DNA of 60,308 nucleotides from Bacteroidota bacterium (GTDB lineage: Bacteria; Bacteroidota; Bacteroidia; Chitinophagales; Chitinophagaceae): the NCBI GenBank assembly GCA_024640255.1, contig JAHEFI010000004.1:1-60308 (forward strand). The letters run 5' to 3'. A program made the position numbers and the translations under genes. Shown here piece after piece: positions 42,619 to 52,342 of this stretch. Position 1 is the stretch's first letter. Each line of letters begins with the position of its first letter. The notes beneath the pieces were generated by a model. It ran no database searches, had not been told where the DNA came from, and was given only the letters and a program-made list of their open reading frames with translations.

Positions 42619-43449
42619 TTAAGCAATTGCCTTCACTAAATCACTTATGATTAAAGTTAATTTTGGCTCAGCAGCATTGGCTGCTTCTAAAACTTCTTGA
42701 TGCGTAATTACATTATTGTCTTCGCGAATGCCCAAATCGGTCACCACACTAATGGCAAAAACACGCATGCCAGCATGCACTGCAGCAATATTTTCTTGAA
42801 CTGTGCTCATTCCTACCACATCACCGCCTACTATTTTAATTAATTTATATTCTGCTCTTGTTTCAAAAGTTGGACCAGTCACCCCTACATAAACACCTTC
42901 ATGCACTTTTATTTGATGCGCAGCGGCTATCACTTTTGCTTTATCAATAAATACTTGCGCATATGGTTCACTCATATCAGGGAACCTTGTACCTAATTCA
43001 TTTTCGTTTTTACCTAATAATGGATTGATAGTGAAAAAACTAATATGGTCTTTAATGATCATTAAATCACCCACTTTGTAATCGGGATTAACACCCCCTG
43101 CAGCATTGGATAAAATTAAGTTTTGAACGCCTAATAATTTTAATACCCTAACTGGAAAAGAAACTTGTTCTGGAGTATACCCTTCGTAAAAATGAAAACG
43201 GCCTTCCAATACCCAAACTTTTTGACCATTCAATGTACCTAAAATTAAACGGCCTTTATGTCCTTCAACAGTACTTACTGGAAAATTAGGAATTGCAGAA
43301 TAAGGTAGCTCAAACTCGGTTTCAATCTTGGTAGATAAATTGCCTAAACCACTGCCTAAAATGATGGCCGTGTCCGCTTTAGCAGAAATCTTCGATTGAA
43401 TAAATTGAGCTGTTTCTTTTAACTGAGTCATTAAGGTGGTCATATTCAT
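42619..43449 (-). CDS. punA: purine nucleoside phosphorylase (trimeric class)
   Basis: PNP splits guanosine, inosine and related nucleosides with phosphate in purine salvage. The 276-residue protein matches the trimeric class: GSGLG (32-36), VEGHKGRL (61-68), SNAAGGVN and the TGPTFETRAE and VVGMSTVQE blocks are present. Two ATGs, at 43449 and 43443, both fit. It follows an MFS gene on the same strand but has its own -7 element in the gap, so it may be transcribed separately. Confidence 0.92.
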   Translation of the reverse strand: MNMTTLMTQLKETAQFIQSKISAKADTAIILGSGLGNLSTKIETEFELPYSAIPNFPVSTVEGHKGRLILGTLNGQKVWVLEGRFHFYEGYTPEQVSFPVRVLKLLGVQNLILSNAAGGVNPDYKVGDLMIIKDHISFFTINPLLGKNENELGTRFPDMSEPYAQVFIDKAKVIAAAHQIKVHEGVYVGVTGPTFETRAEYKLIKIVGGDVVGMSTVQENIAAVHAGMRVFAISVVTDLGIREDNNVITHQEVLEAANAAEPKLTLIISDLVKAIA

Positions 43450-43463
43450 GCTTTAATTAGGCA

Positions 43464-43471
43464 CAAATATA
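43464..43471 (-). promoter_or_regulatory. -7 promoter element of the purine phosphorylase gene
   Basis: TATATTTG on the minus strand, 14 bases before the ATG at 43449, within the 28-base gap after the MFS stop. Confidence 0.5.
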
Positions 43472-43477
43472 ACTCAT

Positions 43478-44698
43478 TTACTTAGTTTCTTTGTTTAAAA
43501 CCACATATGCTATCACAGCACTAATAATCATAAAAACAGCCCCTAATAAGAAAGAAGCCCCCGGAAAATAGATGGGATTAGTTGGCTTAGTGAAATAGGC
43601 AAATAAACTGGTCATTACTAATGGTCCAATAATGGAGGTAACACTCATAATACTAGTTAAAGAACCTTGTAATTCCCCTTGTTGATTCTTTGGCACATGA
43701 ACAGATATTAGCGACTGTAATGCTGGTCCACATATTCCACCTAAACAATAAGGCACTAAAAATGCAAACATCATCCAAGAAGAAGATGCAAATGCAAATA
43801 AAGTAAGGCCTAATGCATATAAAGCAATTCCGTAATAAACACTTTTCTTATCTCCTAATTTTGGATTGATAAATCGAATTAAAACGCCCTGTACTATACC
43901 AACCAATAAGCCCACCATGGCCAAAGACAATCCAATAGTTTTAGGACTCCATTTAAATTTTTCAATATTGGCATAGCTCCAATTACTTTGAACTGCGTGT
44001 GAACCTAAGTAAATAAATAATAAAGACACAATTAAACCAGATACTGCAGGATAAGACCTTAAGTGAAGTAAAGAACTCAAAGGGTTAGATCTTTTCCATT
44101 CGAAATTTCTTCGATTGGCCGGCGCCAATGATTCAGGTAAAACAAAATATCCATACAAAGCATTAATCAATGCTAAAGCAGCCGCAACAATAAATGGAAG
44201 TCTGTGCCCATACTCTCCCAAAATACCTCCTAACATTGGACCAATGATAAATCCAATTCCAAAAGCCGCACCAATCATACCAAAATTTTTGGCTCTATTG
44301 GTATCATCACTAATATCTGCTATATAAGCCGAAGCAGTGGTAATACTTGCTCCAGTAATACCAGAAATAGTTCTACCAACAAATAACCAAAAAATACTTG
44401 GTGCAAAAGCCAAGAACAAATAATCTAATCCAAAACCTAATAAAGAAATTAATAAAACAGGACGTCTTCCATATCTATCACTTAAACTTCCAATTAATGG
44501 AGAAAATAAAAATTGCATAGTGGCGTATAAAAAAGTCAACCATCCACCATATAAAGAAACCTTACTGATGTCTTCTGTATGAATTAATCCCTTAATTAAA
44601 GCAGGGACTACTGGAATGATAATACCCAATCCTACAATATCAATCACTAATGTAAAGAAGATAAAGCCTATTGCTGCCTGTTTATTATTATTTGCCAT
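43478..44698 (-). CDS. MFS transporter, TCR/Tet (TetA) type
   Basis: A 406-residue major facilitator with 12 predicted helices. The loop 2-3 motif GSLSDRYGRRPVL (cytosolic gating motif A) and the GLGIIIPVVP start identify the TCR/Tet branch. These proton antiporters export drugs or metabolites; a tetracycline role cannot be assumed. The ATG at 44698 is used, because the upstream TTG is in the promoter. A perfect promoter precedes it, overlapping the clpB terminator. Confidence 0.85.
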   Translation of the reverse strand: MANNNKQAAIGFIFFTLVIDIVGLGIIIPVVPALIKGLIHTEDISKVSLYGGWLTFLYATMQFLFSPLIGSLSDRYGRRPVLLISLLGFGLDYLFLAFAPSIFWLFVGRTISGITGASITTASAYIADISDDTNRAKNFGMIGAAFGIGFIIGPMLGGILGEYGHRLPFIVAAALALINALYGYFVLPESLAPANRRNFEWKRSNPLSSLLHLRSYPAVSGLIVSLLFIYLGSHAVQSNWSYANIEKFKWSPKTIGLSLAMVGLLVGIVQGVLIRFINPKLGDKKSVYYGIALYALGLTLFAFASSSWMMFAFLVPYCLGGICGPALQSLISVHVPKNQQGELQGSLTSIMSVTSIIGPLVMTSLFAYFTKPTNPIYFPGASFLLGAVFMIISAVIAYVVLNKETK

Positions 44699-44704
44699 AT
44701 CCAA

Positions 44705-44735
44705 CAAATATAAATAAAAAAGCCCCAGAACCAAA
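44705..44735 (-). promoter_or_regulatory. MFS promoter with -33 and -7 elements, overlapping the clpB terminator
   Basis: On the minus strand TTTG (44732-44735) and TATATTTG (44705-44712) are separated by exactly 19 bases. The -33 element lies in the hairpin loop of the clpB terminator and the spacer holds its 3' arm and T tract. The ATG is six bases after the -7 element. Confidence 0.65.
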
Positions 44736-44748
44736 GGCCCGGGGCTTT
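44716..44748 (-). terminator. intrinsic terminator of clpB
   Basis: On the minus strand AAAGCCCC (44741-44748) pairs with GGGGCTTT (44719-44726) around a 14-base loop, followed by a TTTTTTATTTA tract. It lies 17 bases after the clpB stop. Confidence 0.75.
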
Positions 44749-44764
44749 AAATTAAGTTTAAGAA

Positions 44765-47368
44765 TTAGGCTTCATTTCTAAAAACAATGATGCCATCAAA
44801 GATGTCTATCAATACTTTTTTAGACTTATCTATTTCTCCACTTAAGATTTTCTTACTTAATTCGTTCACAACTAGCTTTTGAATTAGTCTCTTCAGTGGT
44901 CTAGCACCTAATTGCATATCAAAACCTTGTTCAGATAAATACTCAATTAAGTAATCGCTAAATTCAATTTGCATGTCGTTTTCAGCAACTAATTGCTTTA
45001 AATTATTCAATTGTATTTTAACAATAGCAGCCATTTGCTTTTGTAATAAAGGAGAGAACATAATAATTTCATCTACTCTATTTAAAAATTCAGGACGGAT
45101 AGTTTGCTTTAATAAAGCCATCACTTCTGTCTTAGATTGTTCTGTTTTTTCTTCTACATTTTTATCAGTTACTCCTTCAAAAGCATCTTGAATTAAATGA
45201 CTACCAATATTACTGGTCATGATAATAATGGTATTCTTGAAATTAACTGTTCTACCCTTATTATCTGTTAAATGCCCATCGTCTAAAACTTGTAATAGAA
45301 TATTCCAAACATCAGGATGCGCTTTTTCAATCTCATCCAATAACACCACACTATATGGTTTTCTTCTCACCGCTTCAGTCAACTGACCACCCTCATCATA
45401 TCCCACATATCCTGGAGGCGCTCCTACCAATCTTGATACTGCATGTTTTTCTTGGTATTCACTCATATCAATTCTGGTCATCATGCTATCATCATCAAAT
45501 AAATAGTTAGCTAAGGCTTTTGCTAATTCTGTCTTACCAACACCAGTAGTTCCTAAGAAGATAAAAGAACCAATAGGCTTTTTAGGATCCTGTAATCCTG
45601 CCCTACTTCTTCTAATCGCATCAGACACTGCTGTGATAGCTTCTTCTTGTCCAATAACTCTACGATGCAATTCATCTTCTAAATGCAATAATTTTTCTCT
45701 TTCAGATTGCATCATTTTACTTACTGGAATACCTGTTGCTTTTGCAATATTTTCTGCAATATCTTCTGCATCTACTTCTTCCTTCATTAATCTTTTACCA
45801 GAAGCACCAAACTCATTTAATTGTTTAGTAAATTCTACTAATTGATTTTCCTCTTCTTTTATCTTTCCATATCTAATCTCAGCCACTTTACCATAATCTC
45901 CATTTCTCTCTGCTACTTCAGCTTCTTGCTTGAATTTTTCAATATTGGTTTTGCATTTTTGCACTTTGTCTACTAATTCTTTTTCCTGACCCCATTTCGC
46001 CTTCAAAGTATCTTGTTCAACAATTAAATTGCTGATCTCAATGTTCAAAGCTTTTAATTGATCTGGGTTATTCTCTCTCTTGATCGCTTCACGTTCAATT
46101 TCTAATTGACGAATTTGTCTAATTAAGGTATCTAATTCCTCAGGCATTGAATTCATTTCCAATCTTAACTTAGCAGCACTCTCATCAATTAAATCAATGG
46201 CTTTATCGGGCAAGAAACGATCCGTGATATATCTGCTTGATAATTCAACTGCAGCAATAATGGCTTCGTCTTTAATTCTTACATGGTGATGCGTTTCGTA
46301 TCTTTCTTTTAATCCTCTTAAGATAGAAATAGCATCTTCTTTAGTTGGCTCGTCAATCATTACTTTTTGGAATCTACGCTCTAATGCTTTGTCTTTCTCA
46401 AAGAATTTTTGATACTCCGCTAAGGTAGTTGCACCAATTGCTCTTAATTCACCTCTCGCTAAAGCAGGCTTTAAGATATTCGCAGCATCCATAGCCCCTT
46501 CACCTCCACCTGCACCTACCAATGTGTGAATTTCATCTATAAATAAAATTACTTCGCCATCACTTGTTGACACTTCTTTCACAACGCCTTTTAATCTTTC
46601 CTCAAACTCTCCCTTGTATTTTGCACCGGCAATTAATTGTCCCATATCCAAAGCATAAATAATTTTAGACTTTAAATTATCGGGTACATCACCATTCACA
46701 ATTCTCATAGCCAATCCTTCGGCGATAGCTGTTTTACCAACGCCTGGCTCACCCACTAAAATGGGGTTATTCTTACTTCTTCTTGAAAGAATATGCAAGG
46801 TTCTTCTAATCTCTTCGTCACGGCCAATCACGGGATCTAATTTCCCTTTATTGGCCATTTCATTTAAATTCTTTGCGTATTTAGATAAGGATTGAAACTG
46901 TGTTTCCTGCGTAGCAGATTGTACTTTCTCTCCTTTTCTCAATTCATTGATTGCTGCAACCAAGCCCTTCTCTGTAAGGCCAGCATCTTTTAAAATTTTT
47001 GCAATTCCATCATTCACTTGCATGAATGCAATCATAATATGTTCTACTGTTACAAACTCATCTCCAAACGTTTTTAAAGCTGCATTTGATTTTAATAAAA
47101 CACTATTCAAGTCACGACTTAAATTGGCAGCAGGTTCCCCTGAAGCAATTTTTGCTAAACCAGTAATTTGCTCTTCCAGTTTTTGTAATACTATAACTGG
47201 ATTAACATTATTTTTCTTTAATAAAAATTCAATGGGACTTTCTTTATCCAATAAAATGGCCTTCAACAAATGTGCAGTTTCAATATTAGCATTACCATTA
47301 TTGTATGCTAATTGTTGTGCTTGCTGAATGGCTTCCTGAGCCTTGATGGTATATTGATTTAAATTCAT
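44765..47368 (-). CDS. clpB: ATP-dependent chaperone ClpB (disaggregase)
   Basis: An 867-residue Hsp100 disaggregase acting with DnaK. The N domain (about 1-145) is followed by AAA-1 with Walker A GEPGVGKT (about 206-213) and LFIDEIHTL Walker B, the long middle coiled-coil (about 400-520, rich in Glu/Lys), and AAA-2 with GTTGVGKT (about 605-612) and [11 protein letters not shown]. The middle coil distinguishes ClpB from ClpA/ClpC. The ATG at 47368 is chosen since the 14 residues from the upstream start do not resemble the family. A strong terminator follows. Confidence 0.95.
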   Translation of the reverse strand: MNLNQYTIKAQEAIQQAQQLAYNNGNANIETAHLLKAILLDKESPIEFLLKKNNVNPVIVLQKLEEQITGLAKIASGEPAANLSRDLNSVLLKSNAALKTFGDEFVTVEHIMIAFMQVNDGIAKILKDAGLTEKGLVAAINELRKGEKVQSATQETQFQSLSKYAKNLNEMANKGKLDPVIGRDEEIRRTLHILSRRSKNNPILVGEPGVGKTAIAEGLAMRIVNGDVPDNLKSKIIYALDMGQLIAGAKYKGEFEERLKGVVKEVSTSDGEVILFIDEIHTLVGAGGGEGAMDAANILKPALARGELRAIGATTLAEYQKFFEKDKALERRFQKVMIDEPTKEDAISILRGLKERYETHHHVRIKDEAIIAAVELSSRYITDRFLPDKAIDLIDESAAKLRLEMNSMPEELDTLIRQIRQLEIEREAIKRENNPDQLKALNIEISNLIVEQDTLKAKWGQEKELVDKVQKCKTNIEKFKQEAEVAERNGDYGKVAEIRYGKIKEEENQLVEFTKQLNEFGASGKRLMKEEVDAEDIAENIAKATGIPVSKMMQSEREKLLHLEDELHRRVIGQEEAITAVSDAIRRSRAGLQDPKKPIGSFIFLGTTGVGKTELAKALANYLFDDDSMMTRIDMSEYQEKHAVSRLVGAPPGYVGYDEGGQLTEAVRRKPYSVVLLDEIEKAHPDVWNILLQVLDDGHLTDNKGRTVNFKNTIIIMTSNIGSHLIQDAFEGVTDKNVEEKTEQSKTEVMALLKQTIRPEFLNRVDEIIMFSPLLQKQMAAIVKIQLNNLKQLVAENDMQIEFSDYLIEYLSEQGFDMQLGARPLKRLIQKLVVNELSKKILSGEIDKSKKVLIDIFDGIIVFRNEA

Positions 47369-47495
47369 AATAATAGATTTATAGTAAGGTATGCTCAAAA
47401 CGGAAGCCAATCTATGATTTAAGTTATAATGTCACATTAATTAGCTTAAATCGGAACAAAAGTCAGTCCTATCAAGGATTTTCTGCTATTTTTAC

Positions 47496-48416
47496 ATGGT
47501 GAACATTTTTTCAAATACACAGTATATTAAAGAATTAGCCCAAGCCATGGGCTTTGATTATTGTGGAATTGCAAAAGCCAAAGAATTAACAGAAGATGCT
47601 TTGCGATTAGAACAATGGCTTCATAAAGGATTTCACGGAGAGATGGATTATATGGCCAGAAATTTTGACCTAAGAATTGATCCAAGAAAACTAGTACCTG
47701 GTGCCAAATCAGTCATCTGTTTTATTAAAAATTATTACCCATCGGAAGTACAAGAAAAAGGATTTCCAAAAATTGCAAAGTATGCTTGGGGAAATGATTA
47801 TCATGAAGTGATCAGAAATCAATTACTTGAATTCCTAGATCAATTAAGAAAAAAAATAGGACCTATAGAAGGAAGAGGATTTGTAGATTCTGCACCTGTA
47901 CTAGAAAGATCTTGGGCTCAACTAGCTGGTGCGGGTTGGATTGGAAAAAATGGAAATTTAATCAAACCCCAAAATGGATCTTTCTTTTTTATTGCCACTT
48001 TAATTGTTGATCTTGAATTAAACTATGATAAGCCTATTAGCAAGGATTATTGTGGAACTTGCACTAAATGTATTGACGCTTGCCCAACACAGGCCATCCT
48101 CCCTAATAAAACCATTGAAGCGAATCATTGCATTAGTTACTTAACCATAGAACTAAAAAAAGAAACCATTGAAACAGATAGATCCTATCAAGAATGGGCT
48201 TTTGGTTGTGATATCTGTCAGGATGTTTGCCCATGGAATAGATTTAGTAAACCACATCAAGAACCCGCATTTAAACCATTGGATGGTTTATTGCAAATGA
48301 AAAAAGAAGATTGGTTGGCAATGGAAGAAACTACTTTCAAAGCAAGGTTTAAGCAGTCCCCATTATTAAGATCCAAATTAAAAGGAATTAAAAGAAATAT
48401 TACTTATTTAAAATAG
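47496..48416 (+). CDS. queG: epoxyqueuosine reductase
   Basis: QueG reduces epoxyqueuosine to queuosine at the wobble base of tRNAs reading NAU/NAC, using cobalamin and two [4Fe-4S] clusters. The 306-residue protein has Asp131 in GFVDSAPVLERSWA (expected catalytic acid), GWIGKN, and the two ferredoxin-like cysteine sets CGTCTKCIDACPTQA and CDICQDVCPWN. The C-terminal HEAT-repeat domain of longer QueG proteins is absent. A TATTTTTA sequence close to the ATG is a weak promoter. It overlaps the convergent SRPBCC gene by 17 bases. Confidence 0.93.
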   Translation: MVNIFSNTQYIKELAQAMGFDYCGIAKAKELTEDALRLEQWLHKGFHGEMDYMARNFDLRIDPRKLVPGAKSVICFIKNYYPSEVQEKGFPKIAKYAWGNDYHEVIRNQLLEFLDQLRKKIGPIEGRGFVDSAPVLERSWAQLAGAGWIGKNGNLIKPQNGSFFFIATLIVDLELNYDKPISKDYCGTCTKCIDACPTQAILPNKTIEANHCISYLTIELKKETIETDRSYQEWAFGCDICQDVCPWNRFSKPHQEPAFKPLDGLLQMKKEDWLAMEETTFKARFKQSPLLRSKLKGIKRNITYLK

Positions 48417-48885
48417 CTTCTTTCAGATTAGCTAATTCTACTTCCATTTTATACCCTAATAATTTTTCATTTAAAAGGGTTTGAAATTTCTCCCAAGGAT
48501 ACCAATGAACATTTTGAGTAAAGGACCAATGAATAACATATTGATTATTGCTTAGCGGAAGCCATTCAATCAATACATCATATGGTGGTTGTCCTGTAGC
48601 TACCCAATTAAACCTAGCAGAAGAGTCCGTTTTCTGAACTAATTGTATTTTTTGAGTACTAATAAAGGCAGTACTGTCTTTAATGGTTACTTTATTTTCT
48701 TTCCATTCAGTCATCCATGCATTCCAATGCTGCAAATCGCTCACATAGTAAGCAATATTTTCTGCTGGAGCACTAATTTCAATTGCCCTAGACACAACCA
48801 CTTTGGAGGGAAATAAGAAAGATATAGCAGTAATTATACTTGCCAATACCAAAGCGCTTATAATTAAGAATTTGACCAATCTCAT
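48400..48885 (-). CDS. SRPBCC-family lipid-binding-like protein with N-terminal anchor
   Basis: A 161-residue protein: a hydrophobic N-terminal segment (about 6-26) then an SRPBCC/polyketide-cyclase-like domain (VVSRAIEISAPAENIAYYVSDLQHWNAWMTEW, about 29-60, and the long C-terminal helix YKMEVELANLKEAI). Relatives bind hydrophobic ligands; its function is unknown. The ATG directly follows the stop of the ABC-2 permease gene (TAAATG on the minus strand), so the two are co-translated. Its end overlaps queG by 17 bases. Confidence 0.78.
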   Translation of the reverse strand: MRLVKFLIISALVLASIITAISFLFPSKVVVSRAIEISAPAENIAYYVSDLQHWNAWMTEWKENKVTIKDSTAFISTQKIQLVQKTDSSARFNWVATGQPPYDVLIEWLPLSNNQYVIHWSFTQNVHWYPWEKFQTLLNEKLLGYKMEVELANLKEAILNK

Positions 48886-49989
48886 TTATTCCCATTTAAA
48901 TATTTTGAATGCCAAAGCATATACCACTATAATCCAAATAAATAAAACAGCGATATCAGGCCAAGTAGCCAATAAACTAGTGCCTTCGAAAGAAATATTA
49001 CGCATCGCGTTATTAAAATGAGTTAATGGCAATATGTTACAAAAAGGCTGCATCCACTTAGGAAAATTATCAATAGAGAAAAAAGTACCTGCTAATAAGA
49101 ATTGAGGTAAAGTGATCAAATTGGCAAAAGGTGGAATAGTGCTTTCTGTTTTGGCTAAACCACTCACCACAAATCCAAATCCCATAAACAAGATAAGAGC
49201 AATAAAACTTAAGAGCATGATATTTAAGAAAGTTGCCAAACCATTCACTAATGTAAATTGGAAAGCAAAATGTCCAATAGATATAATAATAACTGCAGTG
49301 ATTAATTGAAAAATAACCCTACTTAATGCTTCTCCTAAAATAATGTACAATCTTCTGATTGGAGTTGCATAAAATCTTTTCAAAACCAATTGTTGTCTTA
49401 AATTAAAAAACAAAAAAGCTACTCCAAAAACCCCTGCACTTAATAAAGAGAAACCTAATTGACCAGGCAGGATAAAATCAATAGTTCTATATACCCTTCC
49501 TGGCACCTTATGCACTATATTATTTACTTTGGCATAACTAGGTCGGTCTTTGAAGCTAGCATCGTTTATAGAATTCACCACCGAATTCAAAATAGATTTT
49601 AGTACTTCAATATTTTGAGGATTTGCCGCTTCAGAACTTGTTAAATTAATTAAATAAGGTTGAGTTGGCTTACCCGTTGCTTGAATATTGATTAATGCAG
49701 TGATTCTTCCCTTCGCTAATTCTGAATCAATATCTTTTTGATCTGCACTCGCAAATTTTAATCCAGGAATTTTTTTGAACGCTGTATAAATAGCATTAGT
49801 GGTATCAGATTTTGGATCCATTGCCACTTTCACAGAAATATTTCCACCACTACTCAGAAAACCAAATACCAAGATAAAGATCAAAGGAAAAGCAATGCTA
49901 AATATTACAGCAGAAGGACTTCTGAAAATGGATCTCAAGCTTGCTTTAGTAATCGCCAACATGGCTTTTACCTGAAAATAAGACTGCAT
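48886..49989 (-). CDS. ABC-2 type transporter permease without adjacent ATPase
   Basis: A 367-residue inner-membrane permease of the ABC-2/YhhJ type. TM1 is about 22-45 (AVIFSIAFPLIFILVFGFL), then a periplasmic domain to about 175, and five further helices, ending with the conserved PLTHFNNAMRNISFEG block. The ATPase needed to power it is not in this window. It stands between sppA and the SRPBCC gene, with spacers of three and zero bases, so the operon is sppA-permease-SRPBCC. The substrate is unknown. Confidence 0.82.
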   Translation of the reverse strand: MQSYFQVKAMLAITKASLRSIFRSPSAVIFSIAFPLIFILVFGFLSSGGNISVKVAMDPKSDTTNAIYTAFKKIPGLKFASADQKDIDSELAKGRITALINIQATGKPTQPYLINLTSSEAANPQNIEVLKSILNSVVNSINDASFKDRPSYAKVNNIVHKVPGRVYRTIDFILPGQLGFSLLSAGVFGVAFLFFNLRQQLVLKRFYATPIRRLYIILGEALSRVIFQLITAVIIISIGHFAFQFTLVNGLATFLNIMLLSFIALILFMGFGFVVSGLAKTESTIPPFANLITLPQFLLAGTFFSIDNFPKWMQPFCNILPLTHFNNAMRNISFEGTSLLATWPDIAVLFIWIIVVYALAFKIFKWE

Positions 49990-49992
49990 ATT

Positions 49993-51750
49993 TTAAGGTT
50001 GTTTCACAACAAAGATAGGCAAACGGGTCTGTGGAGCACCCATCATTTGTTGAATTGATTTTATTTCTTTGAAAAGTTCAAACTGTGTACTGCCTAATTC
50101 TTCTTTAATGGCTTTCACTTTAGCAGTTTCTTTATATTCTTCCATTAAAGATTCTATAAATGATTTTGATTCAGGATAAGCCTTAATACCATAGCCTTTT
50201 AATTTAGCCATTTTGGCCGCAGAAGCAATGGCATCATCTAATGTGCCGATACGATCTACTAAACCTATTTTAATAGCATCTGCTCCAATCCAAACTCTAC
50301 CTTGTGCAATGGAGTCAATATATTCAATAGATTTTTTTCTTCCAATGGCAACTCTAGATTTAAAGGCATGATAAATGCTATCCACCCCAGCTTGCATAAA
50401 TCTTTGTTCAGTTGCATTTAGAGGTCTAGTAGTAGAAGGCATATCAGCATACTGCCCCGTTTTCACACCATCAAAACTGATGCCCAATTTATTATTCATT
50501 AAACCCTTCACATTTGGAATCACAGAGAACACACCAATAGATCCTGTGATAGTTCCTGCATTAGCAAAAATAGAATCTGCTCCGCAAGCAATGTAATAAC
50601 CACCAGAAGCGGCTAGATCACCCATACTCACCACCACAGGCTTTTCTTTTTTTAATAAATCAATTTCTCTCCAAATAATATCACTAGCCAATGCACTTCC
50701 TCCAGGAGAATTTACTCTTAATACAACAGCGTCAATGGCATCATCTTTTCGAATTTTTTGAAGAAGTACTCTAAAATCATCACTAGCAATGGATCCTTGT
50801 TGATTCTTTCCCATTACCACATCACCATTTGCAAAAATTACAGCCACTTTGCCAGAACCCGTTCCTCTAATAGCTACAGATCCAGCATAATCACCCATGC
50901 TTAAAAAAGCAATATCTTTCTGATCATCCTGACGCAATTTTTTGGAGATTATTTTTTTCACTTGATCATCGTACATCAAGCCATCAACTAATCCTGTTTT
51001 AGAAGCATCATAAGCAGTTTGAATCAATCCTTCATTTGCCCAATATTTCAAACTATCTACATTAAGATTTCTGCTATCAGCCGTACTGCTGATAAATTGA
51101 TTATATAAACCTCCTAGCCAAACATTGGTTTGTAATTTATTGGCTTCAGACATTTGCGTATACCTGAAAGGCTCGGTAGCACTTTTAAATTTACCTGCAT
51201 AAAAAACCTGAGGTTGAATTTCTAATTTGTCTAATAAACCTTTTAAGAAAACTGTTTCATAATTAAATCCATTCCACTCGATGCCTCCTTGAGGATGCGT
51301 ATAAATAGCATCAGCAACATTGGCTACCATATATCCTTTTTGTGTAATGGTTTCACCATAAGCAATCACGAATTTTTTAGAAGTCTTAAAATCAATTAAA
51401 GCTTTTCTAATTTCTTCTGAAGCTGCATACCCATTTGGATTTTGTTGACACTTAATATAGATACCCTTTATAGCATCATCTTTTTTAGCATAGGCAATTA
51501 AATGAATCAACTCAGACAAACTAGGTAATTTGCCATTTTTCTTATTCACTATTTCAGAAATAGGATCATTTTGTACTTGTTCCGCAAATTCATTAGATAA
51601 ATCTAACACCAACACCGAATTAGCAGCCACCACCTTAGGTTCTTCTGTAGAAAAAGCACTTGCAATACCTACTATTAAAAAGAAGCCAATCAAAGTAAAA
51701 ACCACTAAAGCTAATAAACTGGCGAAAAAAGATTTGAAGAAGATTTTCAT
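49993..51750 (-). CDS. sppA: signal peptide peptidase SppA, long form
   Basis: A 585-residue inner-membrane serine protease that degrades cleaved signal peptides. It has an N-terminal membrane anchor (about 8-32) and two ClpP-like halves. The catalytic pair is Lys189 in YAGKFKSATEPF and Ser382 in GDLAASGGYYIAC, equivalent to Lys209 and Ser409 of E. coli SppA. The ATG at 51750 is used because the longer frame adds residues without family similarity. It is the first gene of the sppA-permease-SRPBCC unit. Confidence 0.92.
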   Translation of the reverse strand: MKIFFKSFFASLLALVVFTLIGFFLIVGIASAFSTEEPKVVAANSVLVLDLSNEFAEQVQNDPISEIVNKKNGKLPSLSELIHLIAYAKKDDAIKGIYIKCQQNPNGYAASEEIRKALIDFKTSKKFVIAYGETITQKGYMVANVADAIYTHPQGGIEWNGFNYETVFLKGLLDKLEIQPQVFYAGKFKSATEPFRYTQMSEANKLQTNVWLGGLYNQFISSTADSRNLNVDSLKYWANEGLIQTAYDASKTGLVDGLMYDDQVKKIISKKLRQDDQKDIAFLSMGDYAGSVAIRGTGSGKVAVIFANGDVVMGKNQQGSIASDDFRVLLQKIRKDDAIDAVVLRVNSPGGSALASDIIWREIDLLKKEKPVVVSMGDLAASGGYYIACGADSIFANAGTITGSIGVFSVIPNVKGLMNNKLGISFDGVKTGQYADMPSTTRPLNATEQRFMQAGVDSIYHAFKSRVAIGRKKSIEYIDSIAQGRVWIGADAIKIGLVDRIGTLDDAIASAAKMAKLKGYGIKAYPESKSFIESLMEEYKETAKVKAIKEELGSTQFELFKEIKSIQQMMGAPQTRLPIFVVKQP

Positions 51751-51816
51751 GCTGCTATATTTAATTGTGTAACGGTGTAAAATTATGGATATTTGAGCTA
51801 CTTTAAGCAAGCTTCT

Positions 51817-52296
51817 ATGAACAAAGCATACCTATTGATAGGCGGTAATATGGGTGATCGATTGGCAAATCTTCAAAATGCCCAAACCTCTATTCAATCT
51901 CAAATAGGTTCAATTATTTTATCTTCTTCCATTTATGAAACTGCTGCCTGGGGATTGGAAGATCAACCCAGTTTTTTAAATCAAGCATTTATTGTTGAAA
52001 CTACTTTTACTGCACATGAAGTATTAAAAAAATTATTAGCCATTGAACAATCCATGGGTAGAATTAGACAACAACCATTAGGTCCAAGAACAATCGATTT
52101 GGATATTATATTTTTTAATGACCAAATAATTCACACCGAAGATTTAACTATTCCACATCCACAAATGCAAAAAAGAAATTTTGTTTTAACTCCTTTAAAT
52201 GAAATAGCCCCTGAATTTATTCATCCCGAATTAAAACAAACTATTAATCAATTACTTATAGACTGCAGTGACCCATTACTGTGTATAAAAAAATAA
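51817..52296 (+). CDS. folK: 2-amino-4-hydroxy-6-hydroxymethyldihydropteridine pyrophosphokinase
   Basis: HPPK transfers pyrophosphate from ATP to hydroxymethyldihydropterin in folate synthesis. The 159-residue protein has the family's LLIGGNMGDRLANL (6-19), ETAAWG (about 43-48) and GPRTIDLDIIFF (about 91-102, with the two metal-binding Asp) blocks. The ATG at 51817 is used; the upstream TTG at 51793 overlaps a near-consensus -7 element GATATTTG at 51788-51795. The deoxynucleoside kinase gene follows at 47 bases, a common pairing in Bacteroidota. Confidence 0.93.
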   Translation: MNKAYLLIGGNMGDRLANLQNAQTSIQSQIGSIILSSSIYETAAWGLEDQPSFLNQAFIVETTFTAHEVLKKLLAIEQSMGRIRQQPLGPRTIDLDIIFFNDQIIHTEDLTIPHPQMQKRNFVLTPLNEIAPEFIHPELKQTINQLLIDCSDPLLCIKK

Positions 52297-52317
52297 ATAG
52301 ATACGCTCATCTGCGCT

Positions 52318-52325
52318 TATATTTG
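52318..52325 (+). promoter_or_regulatory. -7 promoter element of the deoxynucleoside kinase gene
   Basis: TATATTTG, 17 bases before the ATG at 52343. The kinase gene can therefore be transcribed apart from folK. Confidence 0.5.
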
Positions 52326-52342
52326 ACGCGAAGAAAAGAACA

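Noticed and set aside
43478..44698. TetA-like MFS gene as tetracycline resistance
   Set aside because: Only the general TCR/Tet features are visible; the substrate cannot be assigned, and there is no tetR or mobile element.
46947..47327. Open frame of 126 codons on the plus strand
   Set aside because: It is antisense to the clpB N domain and has no recognisable sequence.
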